Shown here: piece after piece, positions 24,901-34,170 of the stretch
How the letters are laid out: the number at the start of each line of letters is the position of its first letter
How positions within the stretch are numbered: position 1 is the first letter of the stretch
Assembly: GCA_944385105.1 (NCBI GenBank)
Contig: CALWVR010000031.1
Location: 1 to 64,000 of the forward strand
Direction of reading: 5' to 3'
DNA length: 64,000 bases
Origin: an uncultured Clostridia bacterium
GTDB lineage: Bacteria > Bacillota > Clostridia > Oscillospirales > Acutalibacteraceae
The notes under the pieces: generated by a model
Databases searched by the model: none
What the model was told of the DNA's origin: nothing
What the model saw: only the letters and a program-made list of their open reading frames with translations
Program-made: the position numbers and the translations under genes

Positions 24901-25473
24901 TAATCTTATAAGATTATCCTCAGCAAGTAAAAGTTGTTTTTTTGCCTCCTCTTTTCTATATCTATACCTAGATATACCCGCTGCTTCTTCAAAAATTTCC
25001 CTTCTATCTTCATTCTTAGATGAAATTATAGCATCAATTTTCCCTTGACTTATTATCGAATATCCATCTCTTCCAAGACCTGTGTCCATTAAAATTCCAT
25101 GAATATCCTTAAGCCTTACTTCTTTATTATTTATAATATACTCGCTCTCACCAGACCTATAATACCTTCTTGTAATAGAAACTTCGTCACTTTCGATTGG
25201 TAATTTTCTGTCTGTATTTAAAATAGTCAAAGTAGCACTTGCAAATCCCTTAGCATTTCTATTCTGGGTTCCATTAAAGATAACATCCTCCATTTTAACG
25301 CACCTAATAGTTTTTATCGACTGTTCCCCTAGCACCCATCGAATAGCATCGCTTATATTACTTTTTCCACTACCATTGGGACCTACAACAGCAGTAATAC
25401 CAGTATCAAAAGAAAGCAATGTTTTATCAGGAAAAGTTTTAAATCCCTGCAGTTCAAGAGATTTTAATAGCAC
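21904..25473 (-). CDS. smc: chromosome segregation protein SMC
   Basis: About 1189 residues. I place the start at GTG 25471-25473 (MLLKSLELQGFKTFPDKT), using the GGGTGTGGG stretch that overlaps the stop of the upstream radical SAM gene. The head Walker A is GPNGSGKSN near 32. Two long coiled coils (about 165-500 and 670-1010) flank the hinge (about 505-665; IGICGVVSRIIRLDD, VLDYLLGRVVIVDN, GGSLTGGS). The C-terminal head has the signature LSGGECALIAIAL and Walker B CVLDEIEAALDE. It organises the chromosome with ScpA and ScpB. Fully intact. Confidence 0.96.
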   Translation of the reverse strand: MLLKSLELQGFKTFPDKTLLSFDTGITAVVGPNGSGKSNISDAIRWVLGEQSIKTIRCVKMEDVIFNGTQNRNAKGFASATLTILNTDRKLPIESDEVSITRRYYRSGESEYIINNKEVRLKDIHGILMDTGLGRDGYSIISQGKIDAIISSKNEDRREIFEEAAGISRYRYRKEEAKKQLLLAEDNLIRLNDIICELRERLGPLEQQARKAKDYIELAGRKKEIEIGLWLSTLNNSMDSLNNQDSKLKILDGHYKEIEESLRLFNSNMETFSEKMLLNNVKIDECRKRLAYCEENAIVKSGEISVKKNDILHNNENLKRINSEISKAGEFFNNIQNDILLKEDRLESLNNNKEDMQKCLQGFINEFNEFINNIDNYSKESNKISNEISEINKNTSIKRLEVASSQATVDELNGRLGSIEENIKIYNNRLDDLTSLLLYNKNRCDDLKNISDEKFNKVQEYEKLLYENNKKNEYLKSEADNLTLDSESIVRKVRLLEELERNMDGFTQSVKFILKERKKGSLIGICGVVSRIIRLDDLYSTAIEIALGAAMQNIIVETDQDAKQAIKLLKAKNAGRATFLPISSIRPSRLKEAGIEKYTGFIGIASDICRCEDKYRNVLDYLLGRVVIVDNLDNAINIAKAFLYRFRIVTLDGQVINSGGSLTGGSLMKSARLLNRANEIETLKAKFNDISNKAKNARLLFNESEKKSMSIKEKLKYSSLELEKSKEEYELVRDELKSQNLEEVSLKEQIGRLYSEQGVIKSRIQSLNNDVKKSNDELFTLEEKLRFLEGKLNEIYTDRDGLAEKKENISYRIHKTEYDILSIEKDINLCSNEIKSLIEQRESEENKVNLLKSEYESIGIKNLELEKDINCLEIEISALKLESVELDKSITNLMTEKMEFERNITEIRNSEVDKISEREKLALEIARLQDKRDEIQKEYDTIISKLWDEYELTKREAALQFKPSIDLRSSNRALNEIKLRIKNLGNVNVGAVEEYEQVLERFQFMNAQIEDVEKSKKELYKLVSDLTSQMKSLFISRFKQINENFNQVFKELFLGGKASLSLTEPDDVLNSGIEIYVQPPGKIVTHLEALSGGECALIAIALYFAILKVSPSPFCVLDEIEAALDEVNVSRFASYLRKMNKNTQFIVISHRRGTMEEADMLYGVTMQDEGISKLLELKVSEIEQNFIKE

Positions 25474-25477
25474 ATTA

Positions 25478-26488
25478 TCACCCACACCCTTTGATCATTA
25501 TATCATCTTCTAGTAAGGAACTATCCTGATTTAGTATAACATTGTATCCCAGTTCAAGTAGTGTTTTTAAGTTTTTTCTTTTTTGTCCTACTACCTTTGA
25601 CACTAGCTTTGGATTTACATTTAGCACTATATCACCCTTAGAAAATCTACCTTCTTTTATAATTAACAGAATTTTATTTAAAATCAACCTACTCTGGCAA
25701 ATTTCATTAAAAGAAGGGTGCCACGTTCCGGCTATCATATTATCTCTTAGACTTTTGCTGTCATGAAGTCCTAATCTTATTATAGGAATATTATTCTCTT
25801 TAAATAATAAAATCAGTTTACAACATAAGTCTACAGTTTCATCAAATGACATAGGAATATATTCAAGATTATCATAAAGCTCAGCTAAATAAGTTCCCTT
25901 CATAATAACAGTAGGATAAATTCTAACCGTATCAGGATTTAACATCACTATATCTTTACCTGTTTTATAATCCATATCAGAATTGCTACTATATAATCCA
26001 GTCATCATTTGAAGGCCTAAGGAAAATCCATATTGTTTAACTAACTTAGATGCTAATATAACATCTTTTCTTGTATGGCCTCGTTTATTATGAAGGAGCA
26101 CATCGTCATTCATACTCTGTGCTCCCAGTTCAATTGCACTTACTCGGTACTTTTTTAAAATGTCAAGCACCTCTGGTGTTATTTCATCAGGTCTTGTTGA
26201 AATTCTTATACCATTAAATGTTCCCTTAGACACATACATCGAAGCTAATTTTAAAAGTTCAACCATATACTCTCTATCAATGGCTGTAAAACTTCCTCCA
26301 AAAAAGGCAATTTCAGAGTCATTAAACTTATCTCTATTTATGCTATAAGCAGCATTATCAACTATTTCTTTTACTTCACTGATAGTTGGTTGGCGAAGAA
26401 TACCTGTTATATTTTTTTGATTACAAAAGCTACATTGATTTTTACAGCCATTATTAGGAATAAAAATCGATATATTTGCATGTCTCAA
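25478..26488 (-). CDS. radical SAM protein, Elp3-like catalytic core without acetyltransferase
   Basis: 336 residues. The iron-sulfur motif is CKNQCSFC (C-x3-C-x2-C, about residues 15-22), followed by GGSFTAID, a GIRISTRPDEI strand, SAIELGAQSMNDDVL and YGFSLGLQMMTGL. This is the Elp3/HemN-like radical SAM fold, but the C-terminal GNAT domain of Elp3 is missing. Homologues sit between rnc and smc in clostridia. The reaction is unknown; RNA modification is a guess from the neighbours. It overlaps rnc by four bases upstream and smc downstream. Confidence 0.85.
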   Translation of the reverse strand: MRHANISIFIPNNGCKNQCSFCNQKNITGILRQPTISEVKEIVDNAAYSINRDKFNDSEIAFFGGSFTAIDREYMVELLKLASMYVSKGTFNGIRISTRPDEITPEVLDILKKYRVSAIELGAQSMNDDVLLHNKRGHTRKDVILASKLVKQYGFSLGLQMMTGLYSSNSDMDYKTGKDIVMLNPDTVRIYPTVIMKGTYLAELYDNLEYIPMSFDETVDLCCKLILLFKENNIPIIRLGLHDSKSLRDNMIAGTWHPSFNEICQSRLILNKILLIIKEGRFSKGDIVLNVNPKLVSKVVGQKRKNLKTLLELGYNVILNQDSSLLEDDIMIKGCG

Positions 26489-27168
26489 TATCCCATCAGC
26501 TCCAAGGCCTTTTTAGCAGCTTGTTGTTCTGCCTCTTTTTTGCTCTTTCCTTTACCCTTGCCTACCATATTATTATTTAAATATACCTCCACTAGGAAAC
26601 ATTTATCATGGTCCGGGCCCACTTCATCTCTTAAAATGTATTTTATAGTCTCCTCTTTATTCTGCTGCACTATTTCTTGAAGCTGTGTCTTATAATCTTT
26701 AAAAACTTGAAGTTTAGGATTTTTTATCTCCGGTTCTACAAACCTCAACACAAATCTTTTTGCTTCTTCTATTCCACCATCAATATAAATAGCAGCAATT
26801 ATTGCCTCAAAGGCATCTGCTAATATTGATGGTCTTTTATCCCCTTCAGTATTCTTCTCACCCTTACTTAAAAGCAAAAAATTTCCTACTTCTAAAGAAC
26901 GAGAAAATTCACAAAGGCTTTTTTCACATACTAATGACGCTCTAAGTTTAGATAAGTCCCCTTCTGGAAGGTCTGGACAATTTGAAAAAATATAGTCAGA
27001 TACAACAATACTTAAAACTGCATCCCCTAAAAATTCTAATCTTTCATTACTACATACGTTTCTTCTAAATTCATTAGCATATGAAGAATGAGTAACTGCC
27101 GTTTTTAAAAGGTTAATATCTTTAAATTTATATTTCACATTTTTTTCTAGTAAATTAATATTCTTCAT
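26485..27168 (-). CDS. rnc: ribonuclease III
   Basis: About 227 residues. The start at ATG 27166-27168 (MKNINLLEKNVKYKF) is seven bases after GGTGG; two upstream in-frame ATGs are closer to or before this site. The RNase III signature is NERLEFLGDAVL with the catalytic Glu and Asp, and the second acidic pair lies in DAFEAIIAAIYIDGG. The double-stranded RNA-binding domain starts near 155 (DYKTQLQEIVQQ) and ends KKEAEQQAAKKALELMGY. It processes rRNA and structured mRNAs. It lies 35 bases after plsX; the usual acpP between plsX and rnc is absent. Confidence 0.95.
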   Translation of the reverse strand: MKNINLLEKNVKYKFKDINLLKTAVTHSSYANEFRRNVCSNERLEFLGDAVLSIVVSDYIFSNCPDLPEGDLSKLRASLVCEKSLCEFSRSLEVGNFLLLSKGEKNTEGDKRPSILADAFEAIIAAIYIDGGIEEAKRFVLRFVEPEIKNPKLQVFKDYKTQLQEIVQQNKEETIKYILRDEVGPDHDKCFLVEVYLNNNMVGKGKGKSKKEAEQQAAKKALELMGY

Positions 27169-27202
27169 ATTCATTCCACCCATTTTGTGTTTTCATGTAA
27201 AA

Positions 27203-28213
27203 TCATTCTGTAAAATCATTACTATCAACTGAAATTGCATCAGCTATTTCCTGCGTAACCTTCCCATTCACATAGTTCATAGTAAGTCTAATAGCATTTT
27301 TAAAGGTTTTAGCATTTGAATTTCCATGTGCTTTAAATACAGGCTTTGATAACCCCATTATAGGAGCTCCACCAAATTCATTGTAATCCATTTGAGTCTT
27401 TAATTCATTCATTTCTTTCATCATTAATGCTCCAGCTAATTTAGTTTTAGCATTTGTTGAAAAAACATTTTTTATTTTTTTCATTAGCGTCATAGATACA
27501 CCTTCATAAAGATTTAAAATTACATTACTCGTAAATCCATCGGTCACAACAACATCAGCAGCATCCTCCGGAATACTCCTGGCTTCAATATTTCCAACAA
27601 AATTTAATTTGTCCTCTTCTATCATACTCTGATAAGTAGCCTTCTGAAATTCTCCACCTTTATGTTCCTCTGTTCCTACATTTACAAGCCCTACTCTAGG
27701 ATTTTTAATTCCCATGACTTTATTCATATATATAGAGCCCATTATTCCAAATTGTTTTAACATTTCAGGGCGACACTCAACATTAGCACCTGCATCTATA
27801 AGCATAAATGAACCCTTATCTTTTGGAACGATGGGTGCAAAAGCACAACGTTTTATACCTTTTATGCGCTTTACAATAAATGTAGCACCCATAACCAAAG
27901 CTCCACTATTTCCAGCAGAAATAAATGCATCTCCTTCACCCTTGGATAATAACCTAAGCCCTTCGGCCATAGATGACTTATTTTTAGTTTTCATTATCTC
28001 TGAAGGATCATCTTCATTGGTAATAGCATCTTGTGCATCAACTACTTCCATATGATAGAGCAGTATTCCGTTATCGTTAGCCACCTGCTCAATTTTTGCT
28101 TTAGAACCTACAAGTATAATATTTGCGTCATATTCCGAAACTGCTGCAGCGCACCCCTTTAATATTTCAAGAGGTGCATTGTCTCCACCAAAAGCATCAA
28201 CTATTATTTTCAT
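27203..28213 (-). CDS. plsX: phosphate acyltransferase PlsX
   Basis: 336 residues, full length. It begins VDAFGGDNAP and contains GSKAKIEQ, SAGNSGALVMGAT, CAFAPIVPKDKGSFMLIDAGAN, NVGTEEHKGGEF, DVVVTDGFTSNVILNLYEG and the closing GGAPIMGLSKPVFKAHGNSNA. It makes acyl-phosphate from acyl-ACP for phospholipid synthesis at the membrane. Its AAAGGAG site lies within the last codons of trmFO, with which it overlaps by 17 bases. Confidence 0.95.
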   Translation of the reverse strand: MKIIVDAFGGDNAPLEILKGCAAAVSEYDANIILVGSKAKIEQVANDNGILLYHMEVVDAQDAITNEDDPSEIMKTKNKSSMAEGLRLLSKGEGDAFISAGNSGALVMGATFIVKRIKGIKRCAFAPIVPKDKGSFMLIDAGANVECRPEMLKQFGIMGSIYMNKVMGIKNPRVGLVNVGTEEHKGGEFQKATYQSMIEEDKLNFVGNIEARSIPEDAADVVVTDGFTSNVILNLYEGVSMTLMKKIKNVFSTNAKTKLAGALMMKEMNELKTQMDYNEFGGAPIMGLSKPVFKAHGNSNAKTFKNAIRLTMNYVNGKVTQEIADAISVDSNDFTE

Positions 28214-29516
28214 AATTATAACAAATCTCCTTTAAAAAGTTAATAGACCGATTAGCAAAAGCTTCATATCGAAGCTTTTTATCTCGTATAGGTGGATATA
28301 TACTTGGCAAAATTCCAAAGTTTGCTCCCATTGGCTGAAATTTTGAAATACATCCACTACTAATATAATAAGATAAAGCACCAATCATAGTAAAGTTCGG
28401 TAACAGAAATGGCTTATTACCTTTCAATCTTAAAACTGCATTTATACCTGCCATTATCCCAGACGCTGCAGACTCCATATACCCTTCTACACCAGTAATT
28501 TGCCCAGCAAAAAATATGTCATTGTTTTTTCTTAAACTAAAATCTAGATTTAAAAGATTAGGTGAGTCTATAAATGTATTCCTATGCATCACACCATATC
28601 TTATAAAATTTGCATTTTTAAGAGCAGGTATAAAAGAAAATACTCTCCTTTGTTCTCCCCATTTCAAATTTGTTTGAAAACCTACTAAATTATAAAGCGT
28701 TCCTTCTTTATTCTCTTGCCTTAGTTGTAAAACAGCAAATGGCCTTTTGCCAGAAATAGGATCATAAAGTCCAACTGGTTTCATAGGACCATATCTCAAT
28801 GTATCCTTGCCCCTCTTTGCCATTACTTCAATTGGCATACATCCTTCATAAACCTTTGGATTGTCAATATCAAAGTCATTTACTAGCGCTCTTTCAGCAG
28901 AAATTAACTCACTATAAAATTCATCATATTCTTCTTCGTTCATAGGGCAATTTATATACGCAAAGTCATTTCCATTATTATACCTAGAAGCTAAAAAAGC
29001 CCTACTCATATCAATGCTTTCCCTAGACACTATGGGAGCAGCGGCATCATAGAAACTTAAATAGCCTCCGCATAAAGCCTTTATATGTTTAGATAATGCT
29101 TTTGTAGTCAGAGGACCAGTAGCAATTATTGTTATGCCACTTTTAGGTAATGAGGTCACTTCCTTCTCAACTATATTTATTAGTTGGTTCTCTCTTATTT
29201 TTTTAGTAACTAATAAAGAGAACTTTTCTCTATCAACAGCCAAAGCTCCACCAGCTGGCACTTGACATTCATTTGCACACGGCACTAAAAGAGACCCCAA
29301 TAAACGCATTTCTTCCTTTAATAAACCTGAGGCACTATCAACTCTTTTTGCTTTAAATGAGTTTGAACAAACTAACTCGGCAAATCCTTGGTTTTTATGC
29401 GCTGGAGTAAATTTCAAAGGCTTCATTTCAAAAAGGTTAACTCTTATTCCTCTCTGAGCTATTTGCCAAGCAGCTTCACAGCCCGCAAGACCAGCTCCTA
29501 TTACATTTATGCTCAT
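28197..29516 (-). CDS. trmFO: tRNA m5U54 methyltransferase TrmFO (folate/FAD dependent)
   Basis: 439 residues. FAD-binding GAGLAGCEAAWQIAQRG opens the protein, then NLFEMKP, FAELVCSNSFKA with the conserved Cys, CQVPAGGALAVDRE, and DGNRPFAVLQLRQ-like KRPFAVLQLRQEN. FAGQITGVEGYMESAASGI follows near 360, and the end is FGILP-type. It methylates U54 of tRNA using methylenetetrahydrofolate. It directly follows topA (overlap by four bases), the standard topA-trmFO pair of Firmicutes. Confidence 0.95.
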   Translation of the reverse strand: MSINVIGAGLAGCEAAWQIAQRGIRVNLFEMKPLKFTPAHKNQGFAELVCSNSFKAKRVDSASGLLKEEMRLLGSLLVPCANECQVPAGGALAVDREKFSLLVTKKIRENQLINIVEKEVTSLPKSGITIIATGPLTTKALSKHIKALCGGYLSFYDAAAPIVSRESIDMSRAFLASRYNNGNDFAYINCPMNEEEYDEFYSELISAERALVNDFDIDNPKVYEGCMPIEVMAKRGKDTLRYGPMKPVGLYDPISGKRPFAVLQLRQENKEGTLYNLVGFQTNLKWGEQRRVFSFIPALKNANFIRYGVMHRNTFIDSPNLLNLDFSLRKNNDIFFAGQITGVEGYMESAASGIMAGINAVLRLKGNKPFLLPNFTMIGALSYYISSGCISKFQPMGANFGILPSIYPPIRDKKLRYEAFANRSINFLKEICYNYENNS

Positions 29517-31750
29517 TTTTCCTCTATTCTTTCATAACCGCAATTTTCAGTCATGCAATATATTTTTATTTTTTTACCTTTTTTCTTAAATAATGTCTTT
29601 CCACACTTAGGACATTCTTCCTTTAAAGGTTCATCATTAGTTATAAAATCACAGTCTGGATATTTGCTACATCCATAAAAAATCTTTCCCTTTTTAGTCC
29701 GTCTCCGTACTATATTTCCATCACATTTAGGACACTGTAAACCTGTATCATCATCTATACCTTTTATATTCTTACATTCAGGATACCCTGGGCATGCCAA
29801 GAATTTCCCATATCTTCCGGTTTTTATAACCATATTTCTACCGCATTTTTCACATATTACATCAGATTCCTCCTGATGTGTTTCAGGTTCAGGATTACCA
29901 TCCTTGTCAACATTTCTAATTATATTTTTACACTCAGGATATCCAGAACAAGCTATAAATTTACCATATCTGCTAAATTTGACAACCATTGGCTTACCAC
30001 ATTTATCACACACTAAGTCTGTCTTGTCTTCTTTTAAAGTAATCTTTACATCTTTCATTGCTTCTTTAGCAGACTTTAATTCTTCTCTAAAATCTTTATA
30101 AAAGTCATCCAATATATTAGTCCAGTCTTTTTTACCTTCTTCAACTGTATCAAGATTATTTTCCATTTGGGCTGTAAATTTGACACTAACTATATCAGGA
30201 AATCTTTCTTTCATAACATCTGTAACAACTTCTCCAAGTTCAGTAGGTTTTAATTGTTTTTTTTCTCTATTTACATAAGTTCTATTAGTAAGAGTAGATA
30301 TAATAGAAGCATATGTCGAAGGCCTACCTATACCATATTCTTCAAGGTACTTTATTAAGGTCGCTTCTGTATACCTTGGTGGAGGTTGCGTAAAATGTTG
30401 ATTTTTCTGTATATCCTTTAAGTCTAAGATTGATCCTTCCAACAATTTTGGAAGCTCTTTTGCCTTCTCCTCAGCCTCATCCTTTCCTTCTTGATAAAGG
30501 ATTGTAAATCCATCAAAGGCAACTGTAAAACCGGAAGCTTTAAATATATAATCTTTAGCTTCTATCTCTACTCGAGTAGTATTTAGTAAACAATCAGCCA
30601 TCTGACTTGCCATAAATCTTTCAAATATAAGCTTATACAGTTTATATTGATCATCAGTCAATGACCCTTTAACAGAGCTAGGCAAAAGATCTGGCATAGT
30701 AGGTCTAATTGCCTCATGACCATCTTGAGCATTTTCTTTGGACTTAAATATTCTCTTTTTTTTAGGTAAATATTTTTCACCAAAGGTATCTTTTATATAT
30801 CCTGTGGCTATATCTATGGCATCTTCTGACACTCTCAAAGAGTCTGTTCTCATATAAGTTATCAAACCCATAGCTCCCAAACCAGCAACTTCAACACCTT
30901 CATAAAGCTCCTGCGCTATTTTCATAGTCTTTTTAGATTGAAAGTTAAGTTTTCGCGAAGCGTCTTGTTGCAACGTAGATGTGATAAAAGGAGGAGCCGG
31001 AGATCGCCGTTTAGTTCCCTTCTTTATACTTCTGACTATATATTCGGCCCCTTCCAAATTGTTAAGTATATTTTGCGCTTGTTCTTCATTTTTTAATTCT
31101 ATCTTACCAGATTTATCACCATAAAATGAGGCTGCAAATACCCTACGTGATTCTCTTGATAAAAATTTAGCATCTATAGTCCAATATTCTTCCGGCTTAA
31201 AATTTCTAATTTCATTTTCTCTATCTACAACTATTCGCAAAGCAACACTTTGGACTCTACCTGCAGAGAGCCCCTTTCTTATCTTGCCAGATAAAAATGG
31301 ACTAAGTTTATATCCAACTATCCTATCGAGTATCCTCCGTGCTTGCTGTGCATTAACAAGGTTTATGTCTATTGCACGTGGATGTTTCATACCAGTAGTT
31401 ACACCTGTTTTCGTAATTTCATTAAATGTAACCCTCGCATTATCCTTCGGATCTAGTCCTAAAAGATATGCCAAATGCCAAGAGATAGCTTCACCTTCTC
31501 TATCAGGGTCGGTTGCTAAATACACTTTATCACTTTTCTTTGAGAGTGATATTAGCTCCTTAACTAGAGTCTCTTTCCCTTTAATTACTTCATAGTTAGG
31601 TTCAAAATTATGTCTTAAATCTACACTGAGTTTCTTTTCAGGCAAATCACGAATATGACCCATGGAGGCTACAACCTCATAATTAGAGCCAAGATACTTT
31701 TTTATCGTTTTAGCCTTAGCAGGTGACTCAACTATTAATAAATTTGGCAT
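29513..31750 (-). CDS. topA: DNA topoisomerase I
   Basis: 745 residues from ATG 31748-31750 (MPNLLIVESPAKAKTIKKYL), eight bases after GAGGTG; an in-frame ATG six bases earlier is too close to the site. The TOPRIM domain includes ATDPDREGEAISWHL. The active-site Tyr lies in GLITYMRTDSLRVS (about 300). Four C-terminal zinc-finger repeats are visible: CDKCGKPM...CSGYPEC, CEKCGRNM...CPGYPEC, CPKCDGN...CSKYPDC and CPKCGKT...C...C. It relaxes negative supercoils. It follows dprA by 24 bases. Confidence 0.96.
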   Translation of the reverse strand: MPNLLIVESPAKAKTIKKYLGSNYEVVASMGHIRDLPEKKLSVDLRHNFEPNYEVIKGKETLVKELISLSKKSDKVYLATDPDREGEAISWHLAYLLGLDPKDNARVTFNEITKTGVTTGMKHPRAIDINLVNAQQARRILDRIVGYKLSPFLSGKIRKGLSAGRVQSVALRIVVDRENEIRNFKPEEYWTIDAKFLSRESRRVFAASFYGDKSGKIELKNEEQAQNILNNLEGAEYIVRSIKKGTKRRSPAPPFITSTLQQDASRKLNFQSKKTMKIAQELYEGVEVAGLGAMGLITYMRTDSLRVSEDAIDIATGYIKDTFGEKYLPKKKRIFKSKENAQDGHEAIRPTMPDLLPSSVKGSLTDDQYKLYKLIFERFMASQMADCLLNTTRVEIEAKDYIFKASGFTVAFDGFTILYQEGKDEAEEKAKELPKLLEGSILDLKDIQKNQHFTQPPPRYTEATLIKYLEEYGIGRPSTYASIISTLTNRTYVNREKKQLKPTELGEVVTDVMKERFPDIVSVKFTAQMENNLDTVEEGKKDWTNILDDFYKDFREELKSAKEAMKDVKITLKEDKTDLVCDKCGKPMVVKFSRYGKFIACSGYPECKNIIRNVDKDGNPEPETHQEESDVICEKCGRNMVIKTGRYGKFLACPGYPECKNIKGIDDDTGLQCPKCDGNIVRRRTKKGKIFYGCSKYPDCDFITNDEPLKEECPKCGKTLFKKKGKKIKIYCMTENCGYERIEEK

Positions 31751-31773
31751 ATTCATATCACCTCTATTATTAA

Positions 31774-32922
31774 TTATAAATTAGCCTTACCGTATCTATT
31801 GCCAGCAAAACTCTTAACAAGGTTATCCATTTCAAGTTCCGTTACAGCCTGTAATATAATTGATACAGGCATCAAAGTTAATTCAGATAAGCTATCTATA
31901 CTCATTGGTTTATCCTCCAATGCATCGAAAAGTTTCCTTGCTTCTGAAGATAGATAAGCAGGTAAAGTAAATTTTGTTATAGTTTCTTCTTTAACATTAT
32001 GTGTAACCAATCCATCTTCACTTATACTTTTAGTCTCTTGATAATCGTATAAAAGTTCATACTCTTCTAATATATCATCAACGCAAGTCACAAGCTTAGC
32101 ACAGTCCTTAATTAAATTGTTTGTTCCCATTGATTCCTTAGAATCGACGTTTCCAGGCACTGCAAATACATCTCTATTTTGTTCAAGGGATAAGTTAGCA
32201 GTAATTAAAGCTCCACTCTTTTCTCCAGCCTCAACAATAACTGTTCCCTTAGATAAACCAGATATAATTCTATTTCTAATAGGAAAATGCCAAGGTGAAC
32301 TTTTAGTATCGGGTGGGTATTCAGAAATAAGAGCACCACTTTGAGATATTTTGTTACGCAAATCTTCATTCTTTGATAAATACTTAGTATTTATTCCACA
32401 ACCCAGTACTCCGATAGTTTCACCTCCAGCATTAAGGCTTGCCCTTTGTGCCATACAATCAATACCAAGTGCACAACCACTCACTGTTATAACTCCAGCT
32501 TTTGCAAGTCCACTGCCTAATTTGTAAGCCATTTTTTGCCCATATAAGGTTGCACTCCTAGTTCCTACTATAGATATACAAAGCCTATTACTTAAACATT
32601 CAATGTTCCCTTTAATATATAAAACCGCCGGTGGATTATCTATATTTTTTAGCAATTCAGGATACGTTGGATCTTCTATAGTAACTATTTTTTGAGACAG
32701 TTCCTTACACCTATCAATTATTTTTTGCGCATTTGTAAGAGGAGTTTTACATAGAAAATTTACTTCTTTAGCACTTAAAAATTCGCATTTCTTCCATCCT
32801 GTTTCTCCAACTTTATAAAAATTTTCCGCATTTTCATAATCCATTATAATATCATGAACTCTATAATTCCCATGCCCTAAAGCTTCTGCAAGCCAAATCC
32901 AATAGATCACATCATCCATCAA
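31774..32922 (-). CDS. dprA: DNA-processing protein DprA (Smf)
   Basis: 382 residues. There is an N-terminal helix-hairpin region (about 1-95), then the Rossmann-like DprA fold: ISIVGTRSATLYGQKMAY, TVSGCALGIDCMAQRASL, GVLGCGINTKYLSKN, SGALISEYPPD, WHFPIRNRIISGLS, and VVEAGEKSGALITA. A winged-helix C-terminal domain follows (about 310-382). It loads RecA onto incoming single-stranded DNA during transformation. The gene order dprA-topA-trmFO matches other Firmicutes. Confidence 0.94.
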   Translation of the reverse strand: MMDDVIYWIWLAEALGHGNYRVHDIIMDYENAENFYKVGETGWKKCEFLSAKEVNFLCKTPLTNAQKIIDRCKELSQKIVTIEDPTYPELLKNIDNPPAVLYIKGNIECLSNRLCISIVGTRSATLYGQKMAYKLGSGLAKAGVITVSGCALGIDCMAQRASLNAGGETIGVLGCGINTKYLSKNEDLRNKISQSGALISEYPPDTKSSPWHFPIRNRIISGLSKGTVIVEAGEKSGALITANLSLEQNRDVFAVPGNVDSKESMGTNNLIKDCAKLVTCVDDILEEYELLYDYQETKSISEDGLVTHNVKEETITKFTLPAYLSSEARKLFDALEDKPMSIDSLSELTLMPVSIILQAVTELEMDNLVKSFAGNRYGKANL

Positions 32923-32929
32923 ATTTTTA

Positions 32930-33733
32930 TCACTCCGTTCGCATTATCTCCCACATCAAAATGCTTCCTGCAACAGCTGCATTTAGTGATTCTGCTTTGC
33001 CACCCATAGGTATCGTTATTACGTCATCACAAGTATTAATAGTATCTGCTTTGATTCCATTTCCTTCATTTCCTATTACTATAGCAACATTAGAGCTAAA
33101 ATTTATGTCATTAACTGGGCGCGCCATTTTGTCAGGAACAGAAGCATACACTCTTATTCCTTTTTTCTGTAAATACTTTATTTCATTAATTAAATTATCT
33201 GAAGTATAAACTGGCAGCCTAAATACTGCGCCCATACTTCCTCTTAGAACTTTCTGATTATATATATTACAGCAATCATTAGATATAATAAGCGCTTTCA
33301 CTCCTAACGCTTCCGCTGTCCTAAGTAATGCTCCCATGTTAGATGGATCTTGTATGTTTTCTAAAACAATAAGTTTACCTATATTACTTATTTTATCAAG
33401 ACTAACTTGTTTGTCAAGCTTCAGGCAGACACATAATATTCCCTGAGGAGTTTTAATACTAGAAATTTTTCTAAATACATCTTCTGTTACAGTATAAGCT
33501 TCATCTGAAGCCTTTATTATTTTTTCTAGTTTTTCTTTATTTTTATTAAGACTGTCCTCTGTATATAAAGTCATTTTAATTCTTATTCCACTTTCCATGG
33601 CATCGAAGCAAAGGCGTAAACCCTCTATGATAAATTTGTCAGATTTATTAGAATGTAAAATTTTCTTTATAGACTTAATTTTAGGATTATCCCTACCTTT
33701 AATAATCAAAAGCAAACACACTCTTTCATACAT
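32930..33733 (-). CDS. SpoU/TrmH family RNA 2'-O-methyltransferase
   Basis: Up to 267 residues. The three SPOUT motifs are present: NIQDPSNMGALLRTAEALG, VAIVIGNEGNGI and IPMGGKAESLNAAVAGSIL. The substrate-binding domain is in the first 100 residues (NPKIKSIKKILHSNKSDKF). The start is uncertain. ATG 33731-33733 has no ribosome-binding site, a TTG at 33707-33709 gives the more typical MIIKGRDNPKIKS start, and longer frames run into the rplT terminator. It would methylate a ribose in rRNA or tRNA. It follows rplT, a common arrangement in Firmicutes. Confidence 0.88.
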   Translation of the reverse strand: MYERVCLLLIIKGRDNPKIKSIKKILHSNKSDKFIIEGLRLCFDAMESGIRIKMTLYTEDSLNKNKEKLEKIIKASDEAYTVTEDVFRKISSIKTPQGILCVCLKLDKQVSLDKISNIGKLIVLENIQDPSNMGALLRTAEALGVKALIISNDCCNIYNQKVLRGSMGAVFRLPVYTSDNLINEIKYLQKKGIRVYASVPDKMARPVNDINFSSNVAIVIGNEGNGIKADTINTCDDVITIPMGGKAESLNAAVAGSILMWEIMRTE

Positions 33734-33745
33734 TAAATCAAATAT

Positions 33746-33782
33746 AAAACTTGCGCTTAGGTTACCCTGAGCGCAAGTTTTA
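33746..33782 (-). terminator. terminator after rplT
   Basis: AAAACTTGCGC and GCGCAAGTTTT form an eleven-base-pair stem that overlaps the rplT stop codon and is followed by TATATTTG on the minus strand. It probably separates the infC operon from the methyltransferase gene. Confidence 0.7.
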
Positions 33783-34133
33783 TATAGCAGCTTTTGCTTT
33801 TTCCACAAGCTCTTTAAAAGCTACTTCATCAGCTATAGCTATTTCTGATAACATCTTACGGTTTAGGTGAATGTTTGCTTTCTTTAAACCATTAATAAAT
33901 GCTGAATAACTAATTCCATTCATACGACAAGCTGCATTTATACGTGTTATCCATAAACGACGAAAATCGCGTTTTTTATGACGTCTTCCAATATAAGCAT
34001 AATTTCCCGACTTCATAACGGCTTCTTTAGCCATTTTAAAATGTTTACTCTTTGCTCCCCAATATCCCTTAGCTAGCTTTAAGGTCTTTTTTCTTCTTTT
34101 ACGAGTAGCTAGCGCACCTTTTACACGAGCCAT
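33780..34133 (-). CDS. rplT: 50S ribosomal protein L20
   Basis: 117 residues: [80 protein letters not shown]. Full length. It is an early assembly protein of the large subunit and, in Firmicutes, can repress its own operon by binding the leader. Third gene of infC-rpmI-rplT. Confidence 0.98.
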   Translation of the reverse strand: MARVKGALATRKRRKKTLKLAKGYWGAKSKHFKMAKEAVMKSGNYAYIGRRHKKRDFRRLWITRINAACRMNGISYSAFINGLKKANIHLNRKMLSEIAIADEVAFKELVEKAKAAI

Positions 34134-34170
34134 TTTTATTACCTCCGATTAATGGTTGATTTCTAAAAAA

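Noticed and set aside
25478..26488. Elongator protein Elp3
   Set aside because: The radical SAM core is Elp3-like, but the C-terminal acetyltransferase domain is absent.
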